Assembly: GCA_946122785.1 (NCBI GenBank)
Contig: CAMGYJ010000002.1
Span: 9,608,339 to 9,672,338 of the forward strand
Source of the DNA: Linum tenue
Lineage: Eukaryota; Streptophyta; Magnoliopsida; Malpighiales; Linaceae
DNA length: 64,000 nt
Direction: 5' to 3'
Shown here piece after piece: positions 45,923 through 57,210 of the stretch. Below the pieces are notes generated by a model. The model searched no databases, was not told the DNA's origin, and saw only the letters and a program-made list of their open reading frames with translations. Numbering within the stretch: the first letter of the stretch is position 1; each line of letters starts with the position of its first letter. A program made the position numbers and the translations under genes.

Positions 45923-48900
45923 ATGGCTGCTGGATCTGGTGATGACACAACCAAATCTGGATCTGGTTTAGAGAACGTCGGGAAATCAACCATGGCGAAC
46001 TTTCCCCAGTATGAAGACCCATACCTAAATCCCTACTACTTACCACCACAAGATGGCGCTTTGTCAACAATCATTTCAATCAAATTGGGCGATGGAAACT
46101 ACCACACCTGGAGTCAAGTCATGTTGGTTTCCCTCGCTACTAGGAACAAAATCTCGTTCATAGATGGAAAAATTCCAGTTCCTCGGGTAACAGATCCCAT
46201 TTACCAATCCTGGCGTCGATGCAATGGAACTATTCGTTGTTGGATCTACAATGCTTTAGCAGAAGACACAGCGAATAGTGTGATGAGGTTAGAGAATGCT
46301 AAGGATGTATGGGATAACCTGAAGAGTCACTTTAGCCAAAAAGATAAAATGAGGGTTTATGATCTTAATGAGCTACTGGGTAAATGTGCTCAGGGTGAGA
46401 AATCAGTCACTCAATACTTTACTGATATCACTGTGTTGTGGGAAGAGTATAAAAGGTATAGTTGTGCCTGTAATGGTCCTTATGAAGTGCTGAAGAGATA
46501 TCAAAATAATGACTTCATTATCAAGTTTATGCAAGGGCTTAATGACTCATATCAGTATGCGAAAACCCAAGTGCTCATGAACCCTGTTCTGCCTAGCATT
46601 GATGTTGTCTTCAAGTAGATTCTTCAGCTTGAGAGGTAGATGAAATGTGTCAACAAGAGCAGGGGAGTTGACACAGTGGCACTTGCAGCAGCATCAAACC
46701 ACAACAATCGGGGTTCTCAACACCCACAAACCAGTGATAGAGATTTTAAAAATGGAAAGAAGTTTTGCAGATATTACAAAAAGGACTAACATATTGTGTT
46801 TGAATGTCTTAAGTTGAAAAACAAGAAAGTAAGAGAAGTTGGAGGAGGAAGCTTTGCTGGTTCAGTTGAAACAGGAAATGTACCAGAAGGTACACTTGGA
46901 GTCCTAGTTGCTTCTGCTTCATTGAAAAGAAGCTCAGATTTGCAAGCTAAGGATGGTGGATTGGCAAACTTGAAGTTGGGCAATGAACAGCTGGAAAAGC
47001 TTAGGATGCTTCTACTGGGATCTCCATCACCATCACCTTCTCCACCAACATCTCCATCAACCAGACACTCTGCCAATGCTGATGTGACTCAGTATCAGCC
47101 AGTTCACCTTCCTTCCAACTCATGTACTATAGTCTTGTCTACACTCTTAGCCAATACTGCAGAACCACTTTGGGTACTTGATACTAGGGCAACAGATCAT
47201 AGTCTGTCATTTGAAGTACTTTTTGAAATATAAACCATTGGAAGGGATTTATGTCAACTTACCAAATGGAAATAGAGTCCAGGCCACACACATAGGAGTT
47301 GTCAAACTTCCCTGTTACTTATTTCTTTCCTAAGTCCTGTATGTACCAAGTGTTTCTTACAATTTGGTTTCAGTCAGCAAACTTACCAAAACAAACTCTG
47401 TCTCACTCTTGTTCAAATCCTATTTTTGTGTTATACAGGAACTTATTACACAGAGGAGGATGGGTTTAGCTTAGTTGGATAAAGGTTTATACCTATTCAA
47501 TCACAAGCAGGACACTACCAGTTCCCTACCTAAGTGCTTTGACACAACACACATCAACTTTCAGCCTCAGAATTTTGATCTTTGGCTTGCCAGACTTGGT
47601 CATCCTTACATAGCTAGAGTAGAAGCTATACACAAACAGTTTCCAAATGTCATTCCCTCACAAATATTTCATTGTAATGTTTGTCACTTGGCACAACAGA
47701 AAAGATTGCTTTTCCGTTCCAGTTCTTCTGTCAATCCTAGTTTGTTTGGTCTGTTACATGTGGATATTTGGGGACCTTTGAGTACTCAATCTTACAATGG
47801 CTTTAGCTATTTCTTGATAATCATAGATGATTGTAGTAGATGTGTGTGGACCTATCTAATGAAAACTAAGGATGAAACTAGAAATTTGCTGCAATCCTTT
47901 TGTGTTATGGTTCAAAACCCGTTTCACAAATCAGTCTAGATTATTAGATCAGATCAGGGACAGGAGTTTCATATGGATGAGTTTTAAAAATTACATGGGA
48001 TTGAACACCAAATGAGACCCCAGCAGAATGGGAGGGTTGAAAGGAAGCATCAACATCACCTTAATGTTGCCAAGGCTCTTAAGTTCCAATCAGGACTCCC
48101 ATTGTCATATTGGAGTGATTTTGTGCTTCATGCTGCTTTTCTCATCAGGAATAAGAAAAGAGGGTGCTAAAGAGAAAATAGACATGGACAATGTATCCTG
48201 AACAGTATGGCAATCTCTTCCTCTTCGATTGGCAAAGAAGCAATAATAGTTTTGCGATAAAAGAAGCAACTCCTTGAGCGGCTCTATCATTTGCCAACTC
48301 CAGTTTTAAACAAGTCACCTTTTGAGATGTTATATGGCTTCCCTCCAGACTATATCACTCTTAAGGTGTTTGGTTACCTGGTTTCTGCTTCCACTACTGG
48401 ACCTCACAGAACTAAATTCACGCCCAGAGCTAAACAATGTGTGTTTTTGGAGATCCCCGTAGACATCAAAGGTTCCAAGTTGCTTGATCTAGAAACCAAG
48501 AGAGTTTTCATTTCCAGTAATGTTCATTTCTATGAACACATCATTCCTTATGCAGCTTCCCCTTCTTCTTATTCCAATCCTTCATCATCTGATTTCTTTC
48601 CTTCACCTGCTTCTTTTCCCTTGCCTTCTACTACCTATTCACCACCTTTCCCAAATCCTTCTAGTGAGTCCCAAGTTTCAGCAGATCATCAGTCTATAGG
48701 GGTCACTCACTCTCCCTTACCTTCTTCCTCCCACTCATCATCTCACCCTGATGATCAACTGCCCTCTCCTACTATTTCCCCCATTCCTTTTTCACTACCT
48801 TCTTCACCAACTCCCTCTACATCTCATGATTCTACTCATGTTGTCTCCTCACACCCATCACCTACTCCTCTTGTTCTAAGAAAGTACACCAGAAAATCCA

Positions 48901-50578
48901 AACCACCCAACTGGCATGATGATTATTATGTCCAGTATCCCATTAACAAAGTCATGCCCTATGGTCATCTTTCACCAAAACACCAACACTTCATAAACAA
49001 CCTTGCTACCTATACTGAACCAACCTCATATGAGGAAGCCATCAAGGATCCAAACTGGAACAAGGCTGCACAGGATGAACTGAAAGCTATTTGGGACAGT
49101 GGGACATGGGAGATTAAGTTTACACCACCTAGAAAGAAGATCATTGGGAACAAGTGGGCGTGGAAGTTGAAATTGCATTATGATGGGACAATAGAGAGAC
49201 ACAAAGCAAGAGTAGTTGCAAAAGGCTTTAATCAAATTTATGGTATTGACTATTGTGAAACATTCTCACTAGTAGCCAAACTAAGTTCTATGAAAACCTT
49301 GTTAGTAGTTGCAGCAGCTCAGGGTTGGCACTTGCATCAAATGGATGTAAGTAATGCTTTTCTAAATGGGGATCTAACTGAAGAAATTTACATGAAAATA
49401 CTACCAGGTTTAGATGATCAGGTAGCTAGAGAATGGAAAGTTTGTCATCTAAAGAAGCCAATCTATGGCCTTAAGCAAGCAAGCAGACAATGGTATATGA
49501 AGTTGACAGAGAGCTTGTTGTGGATTCAAACAATCTGCCTGTGACTACTCTATCATTACTGCTCAGATTCTTGGAGAGTTGTTTGTCCTAATTGCGTATG
49601 TAGATGACATAATGATTGGGATAATTAGTTTAGAGGCAATCAACAGTACCATGAGTTTACTAAAGGGTGAGTTAAAAATGAAGGATTTGGGGAACTGAAA
49701 TACTTCCTTGGATTGGAAGTTGTAAGAGGGGTAAAAGGGATCACTGTATCACAGAGGAAATATTGTCTTGATCTCTTAATTGAATCAGGATTTCAAGACT
49801 GCAAGCCAGCTGCTACTCCCATCTATGTGAAAGAAGTACTATCTGCATATGGAGGTGTTCCTTTAAAGAACATAGGTGAGTACAAGCACCTAGTATGCCA
49901 GTTGCAGTACCTTACTACTACCAGGTCTGACATCAACTTTGCTGTTCAGCAACTGTGTCAGCACCAGGACAACCCTACTTCCTTGCACCTAAGGGCTTTA
50001 CATAGGGTTTTGAGATATTTGAAAAATTCACCAGGTCAGGGATTGCTCTATCCAAGGGAGAACACCCTTACTCTTACAGATCGGCTTCAGTGATTCAGAC
50101 TAGGGCACTTGTCCTGACTCAAGGAAATCTATTACTGACTACTGCACTTTCCTTGGGTCTGGAATTGCTATTTGGAAGAGCAAGAAGCAGAAGACAGTGT
50201 CCAGGTCATCTTCTGAGGCAGAGTACATGGCTTTAGCCAGTTTAAGCTGTGAAGTTGAGTGGCTGATCAGGTTGTTAAAGGATTTTGGAGTTAAACATGA
50301 ACAGCCAGTCAAGGTATTCTGTGACAACCAGCCTGCAATCCACACAGCAGAAAATCCAGTTTTTCATGAAAGAACAAAACATATCGATGTGGGTTGTCAT
50401 GTGATCAGGGAACATGTTCAATCTGGTTTGATCTCTCTTCACCATGTTCCAACTGAATCACAGTTAGCAGACATCTTTACAAAAAGCTTGTCTATTGATC
50501 GCTTTGCTCTTTTGTTATCCAAGCCAGGAGTATATGATCTATACTCGCCAGCTTGTGGAATGGTAACAGAGAGGATGG
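45923..50578 (+). pseudogene. Copia gag-pol, broken by frameshifts, stops and a filler insertion
   Basis: Gag 45923-46618 (MAAGSGDDTTKSGSGLENVG) ends at a TAG. A degraded knuckle (FCRYYKKD, stop) and protease (LDTRATDHS, with Gly of DTG lost) follow. Integrase 47575-48140 has DLWLARLGHP, HVDIWGPLS and [11 protein letters not shown], with stops near 47938 and 47986. After the filler, 48291-49544 carries the reverse transcriptase (QMDVSNAFLNGDLTEEIYMK). YVDD sits near 49600 in a shifted frame. 49713-50093 and 50197-50578 carry the RT end and RNase H (SRSSSEAEYMALASL, ERTKHIDVGCHVIREH). Not able to act on its own. Confidence 0.92.
48150..48288. other. Filler of mitochondrial-like DNA inside the Copia integrase
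   Basis: The integrase frame is continuous up to FVLHAAFLI and resumes with LPTPVLNKSPFEMLYG. The 140 bp between (AATAAGAAAAGAGGGTGC onward) has no retroelement sequence, no duplication flanks and a mitochondrial-like texture. Confidence 0.5.
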
Positions 50579-50889
50579 ATGATTCATCTTGCAGCCTTGC
50601 TGTCAAGAGGATTGGAGGCTCTGCTGCTGATGAAGAATGCAGAACAGATGAAGGATGCAGAGCCTCATACGGTGACGTTTACAAAGAGACAGAATAAAGT
50701 AAAGTGCACCATTTTGGTTAATGGCCTTTGTTCCGGCTTTACTGTATAGTTTACACGTGTATAGCTCTTATAGGTTTATTTCATTTGTTAGTTGTAGTTA
50801 CCGTTAAGTGTAATTAATGTATATAAGGTGCTTCAGCATCAATGGAAAGCTCTAACGAGCAATTTCCCCCGATTCTCTGATTCTTCTCA
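50564..50889 (+). repeat. 3' LTR of the Copia at 44522-50889
   Basis: Begins TAACAGAGAGGATGG and ends TTCTCA. It is preceded by the purine-rich GTGGAATGG. Confidence 0.88.
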
Positions 50890-51177
50890 GCGGCGGCGTG
50901 TTTTGTGGGCGTTTCCGGTGGAGAAGATGATACTCAGTTTTGCGATTGCAGTCCGTCGAAGGACCGAAATAGGTTTCGTTGGTAGCATGGGCAATGTGTT
51001 TGACGATGTGGTGAAAACAACTGCTTTTCTGGTGGTGATGTTGTAAGCACTTTTTTTAAATTTCTTAAGACTCTTGCATTTCTTTTTAATTTTTTTTTTA
51101 TTTGATCAGACCTAGACCAATGATTCCAACCAACCAAACCGGTCCTACTTGAACAGGCCAAATTCATTGACCCTGAG

Positions 51178-53089
51178 CAGTGGCGGATACATGCATGTTC
51201 AGGGGTGTCCCGGATAGTTGAAACACAATTATTCAACCTCCGATAGTAGTTTGCGTATAAGCAAAAAAAATGTTCAAGTGGTAGTGGGACACTCTTAAAA
51301 TTTGGGGAAATGATTATCCAACCTCCCGTAATAGTTTGCGTATTGGTACAAATAATATTTAAGTAGTAGTCTATGTGATTTAAACTTGGGACACTACCAT
51401 TATTAGTAAACCTATTTTCAATTACACTACAACTAATTTGTTATTAGGGCTAATACCAACAGAAATACCAACCTTTAGCGAAAGTGTCATTTATATTATG
51501 AAACTCTCGATATGCCATTTCTGTTATGCCGTTAGTGTTCTGTTAATTTTTCCGTTATTGTTTGACCAAGAGCCAAGAAGGTTATGACATGGACAATGAC
51601 ATGGCAAAAAATAAAAATAAAAAATAAAATAAAAGAATGCTTGACCCACAAAGCCGACCGTCTCCCCCCTTACCCCTCTCTACCTTCTGCAATTCAACTC
51701 CGCCCATCTCCCTCCCTCGACTTCTCCTTGCTCTCCCAACCCTCCATTTTACCCACCTCCATCGGCCATCATCATTTATCGCCTCCCCCACCGTCGCCCT
51801 TCTTTACCTTAAATGATCCTTGACCGCAACCTTTGATTTCCTCCTGAATCGCTCTCAATGTTTGTCTTCCGCTGTGCCTCAACGATCCCGTCTCCGAGCT
51901 TGGTAGCGGGTTTCAGAGGATCTAGAAACAGGCGGAGGAGAGGATTTCACCGAATGGGATGGGTAAAATTCTCTTTTTTTTAATGATGTCTTTAGATCCA
52001 TCGGTCTGAAGATGAAGGGATTGCCTGATCTGGATCCACCGATGCTCGACGGCGATGATGCAGAGCGAGGAGTTGGAGTGCAGCGAAAAGGCGATGAAGC
52101 TGCAGTGGTCGTACCAGTAGAAGACGAAGATGAAGATGCTGGGCGGCAGGAACTGTGGCGCTTCTTAGTTCCCAATGGTTCTTCGATTTGGAAATCTAGA
52201 TCAGAAAGTTGGATGAAATTTGGGGGTTTATGGGTTTGCCGCATCTAGATTTTGGAGTGCTTTAAGAAACACTTCCAATCGGATAAGGGGATTTTAGGTT
52301 TTAGTTTTCTCGATTCGGGATGGACCATTGTCGACGAAGGCAAAGTATTCGGGTACCTTGTGGGACACAGGTTCGGGCGACGGAGCAAAGCGAAGAGAGG
52401 GAGGAGAAGATGTGGAAATAGCTACTTCGAGGAAGTCGGCCAGTCGTCACCAACGATGGAGAAGGAAGGTGGCAACTACGGCGGGGAAAGTTTGGTCGTC
52501 AGAGGGTGAATTCACAGTTGGGGGGGGGGGGGTTAAAATTATTTAATTTTGTAATATAATAATAAATAAATAATAAATAATATTTTCAAATTTTTTATTC
52601 TTTTTTTTCTAACGTTGCATCCACTTGTCGCTTACGTGGACACAATGTTGGCCACCGTCACGTCAACCATCAATTCTAACGGTCAACAGAAAATAGCGTA
52701 ACACAAATGACGCAGAATCCTAATAGGTTGGAATAATTTTGTGTTTATTGAAAGCATGTAATATAAATAGCACTTTCGTTAAAGAATGGTATTTCCAGTG
52801 GTATTACCCCTTGTTATTATGTTTTAGATTCAAATATAATAGTTAAATGTTATTCTTATCCTGAATTATTTTCAAAACTTAATAGAATATGTCGAGAGAT
52901 ATTTGTTGAGCAGTATAGACACCGAATGTATTTTAATATTTTACGAAACACGAATGAACTTTAATGTAATTTTTAGGTCAGATATTTTCATATCTAATAA
53001 TTATTGAATTAAATTTTAATATTAAATTAAATTAAATTTTTGGGAGAGAACATTCCTATATAGAATTTCTGTATCGCCATTCGCCACTG
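51178..53089. mobile_element. hAT-type element (CAGTGGCG ends) split by a Mutator-like element
   Basis: Ends CAGTGGCGGATACATG and (reverse complement) CAGTGGCGAATGGCGATAC. Its outer parts resemble 14340-14989 (GATTATCC, ACTACCATTATTAGTAAA, AGAACATTCCTATATAGAATTTC). No clear target duplication. Coding capacity none. Confidence 0.72.
51447..52810. mobile_element. Mutator-like element with exact 9-bp duplication and GC-rich cargo
   Basis: Inverted ends of about 55 bp: GGGCTAATACCAACAGAAAT... left and GGGGTAATACCACTGGAAAT... right (reverse complement), both through CGAAAGTG and ATTTATATTA. Exact flanks TTGTTATTA lie at 51438-51446 and 52811-52819. The interior (51640-52510) is GC-rich with overlapping ORFs (minus-strand 51879-52244, 121 aa, Ser-rich) that look like captured gene sequence, and a poly(G) run at 52519-52532. 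The source gene was not recognised. Confidence 0.88.
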
Positions 53090-53378
53090 AATCTGTGACA
53101 TGAAACTACTTCCAACCAGAAATTAAGCCGAAAAGTTTGGCCAAAGTACGTTAGTGCATGTGATTCCACGCCCAGGATGTAGTGATCTTTCCTAAAAGGG
53201 AAAAATTTCCAAATGTTGGCTAAATAACACATGCAGTCGGTCGATATGACGATGTTTGTCACCAGTACGTACTATATAGCCAGTTAGCCACCCAATTCCC
53301 GACAACACTGCATGTTGCATGCATAATGTATTTCCTTGCTACCCAATTATCCACCCACAATTTTGAATCTGCATCACT

Positions 53379-53900
53379 CACTACAAAAAAAAGGGTCTAT
53401 GGCAAGGGTTATTTTCCTTCGTAGCAAGGGTTTTAACCCCTGCTACATGATGTAGCAAGGGTTTAGCCAACCCTTGGACGGACCCTTGGCAAAGCCGCCC
53501 CTGCTATGTGTAGCAAGGGTTATAAGCGACCCTTGGTGCAAGTCCCCTGCAGCGGTTGTAGCAAGGGTTTAAACCCTTGCTACACGTATGTGAAAAATTC
53601 AAGCGTGAGTTGCTCGTACCATCGGTTATAACCCTTGCATAATTCGTTCCTACATCTAGCAAGGGTTTCGACCCTTGCTACAGGCCTTTGTAACTTTATA
53701 TAAAATTGCTGAAGATACACTACTTGCAAGGGTTTAAACCCTTGCTGGTTTAAACCCTTGCACAGTTTGTGACTAAAGCTAAAAAATATTTGTGTCGAAA
53801 TCAAAATGGTCGCTAAAAGTCGTCACTAAAGAGAGGCAACAAGATTCGCGACAAAAGCTTGGTTGCAAACCCTGGTCATTAAAACAAATCCAGAACCAAG
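53379..53900. mobile_element. CACTA-like transposon left end with subterminal repeats
   Basis: Starts CACTACAAAAAAAAGGG, the typical CACTA terminus. It is followed by about a dozen TAGCAAGGGTT / AACCCTTGCTA motifs in both orientations to about 53770, typical subterminal transposase sites. Then come GTCGCTAAA/GTCACTAAA words. No matching right terminus (TTTTTGTAGTG) was seen in the window, so it is truncated or its partner lies outside. Confidence 0.7.
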
Positions 53901-54210
53901 TTTGTTACTAAAACTCATACCATATACCCATTATCTCTTTAAAAGAACAAGTTACAACTTTACTGTTTCGTAGAGTCACATCCCGTTACTGTTACTTTTT
54001 TGCTTTTTACTTGTTCTCATCATTTCTCAATTGACTATACTTGTTTTGCTTTTTCTGACCAAAGGGAGACTTTTTATTACTTATCCCTTCTTTCTTCCTC
54101 ATGTCTAATCCCCCATTCCTCTCTCCATCTTTCTAGATCTGCTTTCTCTCTCCTTCTCTCTTTTGTGTTGAACGACGAAGAAGAAGCAAGGTGAAGAAGA
54201 AGAAAAGGAA

Positions 54211-54793
54211 GATCGAGACATGGGTGAAGCAGAACATGGAGGAGATGACAGAAGAATCCGGCGAAATAGAGCACAAACCGGAACTCACAGATTATCCATC
54301 AAGATAAAGTCGGTTCCTTTCTTCTAGATTTTTCTGGGTTTTTGTTCAATATCGTTCTTGGAGTTCTTCCTGCTTTCTGTTTTTGCTTCTGATTCTTGCT
54401 TTTAGTGATAAAGTCGTTTCCTTTCTTCTAGGTTTTTCTGGGTTTTTGTTCAATATCGTTCTTGGAGTTCATCCTCCTTTTTGTTTTTGCTTCTGATTCT
54501 TGTTTTTAGAAGCAGAACATGGAGGAGATGACAGAAGAATCCGGCGAAATAGAGCACAAACCGGAACTCACAGATTATCCATCAAGATAAAGTCGGTTCC
54601 TTTCTTCTAGATTTTTCTGGGGTTTTGTTCAATATCGTTCTTGGTTTTCTTCCTGCTTTCTGTTTTTGCTTCTGATTCTTGTTTTTAGTGATAAAGTCGT
54701 TTCCTTTCTTCTAGGTTTTTCTGGGTTTTTGTTCACTATCGTTCTTGGAGTTCATCCTCCTTTCTGTTTTTGCTTCTGATTCTTGTTTTTAGT
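54211..54793 (+). repeat. Tandem duplication: ~300-bp unit x 2, inner ~103-bp unit x 4
   Basis: A block starting GAAGCAGAACATGGAGG (54211) recurs at 54511. Within both, a roughly 103-bp segment beginning GATAAAGTCG and ending CTTGTTTTTAG occurs twice (starts near 54305, 54407, 54588, 54690). Each inner unit ends like a splice acceptor, and the chimeric gene starts right after the last one. Confidence 0.85.
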
Positions 54794-54822
54794 GTTGTTT
54801 GCGGAGATGGACGAAGAAGAAA

Positions 54823-56158
54823 ATGGCGTCGACGGGATCGATGATGCTGCCTGGTGCGGACACAGACAACAGCTGCGAGTCTGTGGTCATAAGCGGTCAG
54901 CAGCAACAGCAGCAGCAAAACCAATCAAGTCACAGGTAACCACTCCAATCCCAAAGCTTTCTCGATCGATATATAACTTCTTAAGTACTGGGTAACTTCA
55001 ATTCAACTCTGCTGTGCAGGCTCGGAATCAGAAACCTGGTGCTGGAGTCAGCACCGAGCTTGAGGGTTACTGGGTTTGCTCTGGCGACATGGACGAATGC
55101 TTGGAGAGCTCTGGATGCTCTTGGGTTAGGGGACGCCCTTCGCCAGCAACATAAGCTGATTGATGGGTAGGGTAGTTAGAGCATTTCGAGATTTTGATGG
55201 AATATTGGGTTTCTGCAGAAGCTTTTCAGGCTTTTTCTTTTGAACTGATGCATGGATGGTGTTTGATGAAATGCCAGAGTGGTGCTTGCTTCCACGATTA
55301 CAGAACGGACCAGCGCAGAGGTGCCTTTCTCTGGTAACGGACATGAAGCTCGGTGTGTGCAGAGGAAGCTGTTGCTTGAAGCCATGGAGAATGAGCTTCC
55401 GGAGGGCACTATCAGGTACTCATCAAATGTTGTTTCCATGGAAGATTCGGGATCGGATTCTGGGTGCTTAGTGAAGTCACTGCATCTTTCTGATGGCACC
55501 GTTATCAAAACTAAGGTAAGCAAGAGATGGGGAACTTTTGTATAGTGGAATCAATAGTTAATTATGCCTCTGAAGCTAAATTGATTCATATATGGAAGGT
55601 GTTGATCGGCTGTGATGGAGTGAATTCCATGGTGGCTAAGTGGCTAGGATTCAGCAAGGCAGCATTCACTGGAAGATCAGCAGTTAGAAGCGTTGCAATA
55701 TTCCCACAAGGCCATGAATTCGTCTCTAAGTTCCTTCTGTTTGTTGGGAAGGGCTTTCGAGCTGGTTGTATTGCTTGTGATGACAAAACCTTGTACTGGT
55801 TCTTCACTTGGACACCCTCTACCCAAGGTATGCTTAAAATTAGAATTCCAACCTTAGAAATTTCAACTTCCAAAGTCGCTGATATTGTATCGAGAACGAA
55901 TTCCTCATCTTATGTCATTGTTTATGTATACTCATCTTGTAATCTGCAGAGAAGGATCTCCAAGATAACCCCGCTAAGTTGAAGGAATTTGTACTAAGCA
56001 AACTCCAGAACACACCTGACATGAAGAAAGTCGTGGAGAACATTGAGACAGAAAGAATCATGTCCTCCCCATTACGATACAGGCGGCCATGGGAGGTTCT
56101 GATGGGGAACATAAGCAAAGGCAATGTCTGTGTTGCAGGGGATGCCCAAACCATATAG
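54823..56158 (+). CDS. Chimeric frame: HD-ZIP III linker exon joined to truncated FAD-monooxygenase exons (5 exons, 311 aa)
   Basis: Exons 54823-54935, 55020-55166, 55278-55515, 55599-55827 and 55950-56158; all GT-AG, in phase, 936 nt with TAG. Exon 1 ([20 protein letters not shown], then VVISG and seven Gln) is not a flavoprotein start. It matches the linker of HD-ZIP III transcription factors just before their START domain. Exons 2-5 belong to a plant MO1/CTF2-type FAD monooxygenase: [34 protein letters not shown], the DG motif [15 protein letters not shown], and the start of the GD motif GNVCVAGDA. The true N-terminal GxGxxG FAD-binding exon and everything after GDA are missing, so enzyme activity is unlikely. 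The open frame across unrelated parts suggests a young exon-shuffled gene or pseudogene. Confidence 0.6.
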
Positions 56159-56177
56159 AGCGAGCGAGATAGCTAGC

Positions 56178-56900
56178 ATGGAAAACAAGAAGCAAGCTGG
56201 TGGTAGCTCCTCTTCTTCTTCAATGGATCATCTTTTTGGTCCTAAGGATTCTTCTTCGTCATCTTCTTCTTCCAGCTACTTCGGCGCCATCTTCCCCCCA
56301 CCTTCCACGGTACTAATCATCCAACTGTTTTCCTCCTAATTAGCCACGTTAATTAATTTTGAAGATGTTCAGTTCATCAGCTGATTTTGGGTGATCATTG
56401 TAGATTATGGGGAGGGACGGCGGTGGAAACAAATACGCCGGAACTACTTCTCCTTCTGCAGGTATATAGATTGATATATTTCCTAAACTAGGAAGGATAA
56501 TTTGTTTCAGTCTTACTAATCATACAGTACTAATGTGTTGATTATATATGAATTTGACAGAGAATTACATCGCCCGTCATGGAAAGGAGAAAAACGGCGC
56601 CGGTGGACATGGTGGGACGGTGGAGCCGTCGTGCTACTTGAGCTCGTCAATCTACTACGGCGGCCAAGAGAATTACAACTCCTCTTCCTCCCCGCCGGCC
56701 CACGGGAACCCCTCCGCCGCCGCCCGTCACAACACTACTACCGACGACCCAAATGGCAACAACAACAACGCTAACTCTGCCTCTAGAGGCAACTGGTGGA
56801 AAGGTATACCTTTTGATTTCATTTCTGCCCCTTTCTTCTCGTGCATTCTCAATTGCATACTAACAGGATCTCTTATCATGCAGGTTCGCTTTATTACTGA
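56178..56900 (+). CDS. Small Ser-rich plant protein ending GNWWKGSLYY (4 exons, 149 aa)
   Basis: Exons 56178-56309, 56404-56461, 56561-56803 and 56884-56900; GT-AG and in phase, 450 nt with TGA. The protein begins MENKKQAGGSSSSSSMDHLF and GPKDSSSS, then YFGAIFPPPST, MGRDGG, VEPSCYLSSSIYYGGQENYN, DDPNGNN and the conserved tail ASRGNWWKGSLYY. This pattern (Phe-Gly/Ser-rich head, CYLSSSIYYGGQ, NWW tail) is a conserved plant-only family of unknown function. No signal peptide or membrane segment. The ATG is only 20 bp after the stop of the chimeric FAD frame, so its promoter must lie in or before that frame. A 3' UTR intron seems to end at the AG near 57060. Confidence 0.85.
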
Positions 56901-57210
56901 TCTATAACGCCCGGCACCTAATGATCTAATTAAGGTATGAAGTTTGGACGTTATTGAGAAATGTTCTGTATTCCAAAAGTTTCGTTTTTATTTTTTAAGA
57001 CAGTAGTATTGCTTATTGATCTGTACTTGTGCTGAAACTTGGGATCATGTGCATGTGCAGGGAACCCCCAAAAGCTAAGCTTAATGCAGCAGCAAGAAAG
57101 GAGATGGAGGAGCTTTGAGCTCATTGCCACATCTTACTTAGTGGGTCGTGTGCGGCAAAGTGAAGGAAAGATTGGGACTTTTGTGAGAGATCATGTGCTG
57201 GCTAAGTGTG

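Larger units (their letters stand above)
44522..50889 (+). mobile_element. Copia LTR retrotransposon, old, with nested insertions
   Basis: LTRs 44522-44846 and 50564-50889 are similar but diverged by substitutions and a few small indels. An exact 5-bp duplication GCGGC lies at 44517-44521 and 50890-50894. With this duplication the LTR runs TAACA...TTCTCA, again TA...CA. The primer site TGGTATTAGAGCC (44847-44859) abuts the 5' LTR. Inside are a solo LTR (44956-45860) and a filler (about 48150-48288). The polyprotein is broken by stops and frameshifts. Confidence 0.92.
44460..50980 (+). pseudogene. First exon of a probable secreted-protein gene, split by a Copia
   Basis: The frame from the ATG at 44460 (MGKCTSLVMMKSAVIGVMLA) is a basic start plus hydrophobic core, as in a signal peptide. 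It is cut after 20 codons by the Copia at 44522. Past the Copia and its target duplication the frame continues in register from 50895 (CFVGVSGGEDDTQFCDCSP) to a stop near 50980, or to a donor-like AG|GTTTCG shortly before. An apparent 5' UTR with TATATAC motifs lies upstream. I do not recognise the product, and nothing downstream to 51177 adds more. Confidence 0.5.

Noticed and set aside
54823..54935. Reading exon 1 of the FAD frame as a Rossmann FAD-binding segment in which GxGxxG had turned into poly-Gln
   Set aside because: Although VVISG and the spacing look tempting, the residues [12 protein letters not shown] match the HD-ZIP III linker, and its continuation DANNPAG is present at 57211.
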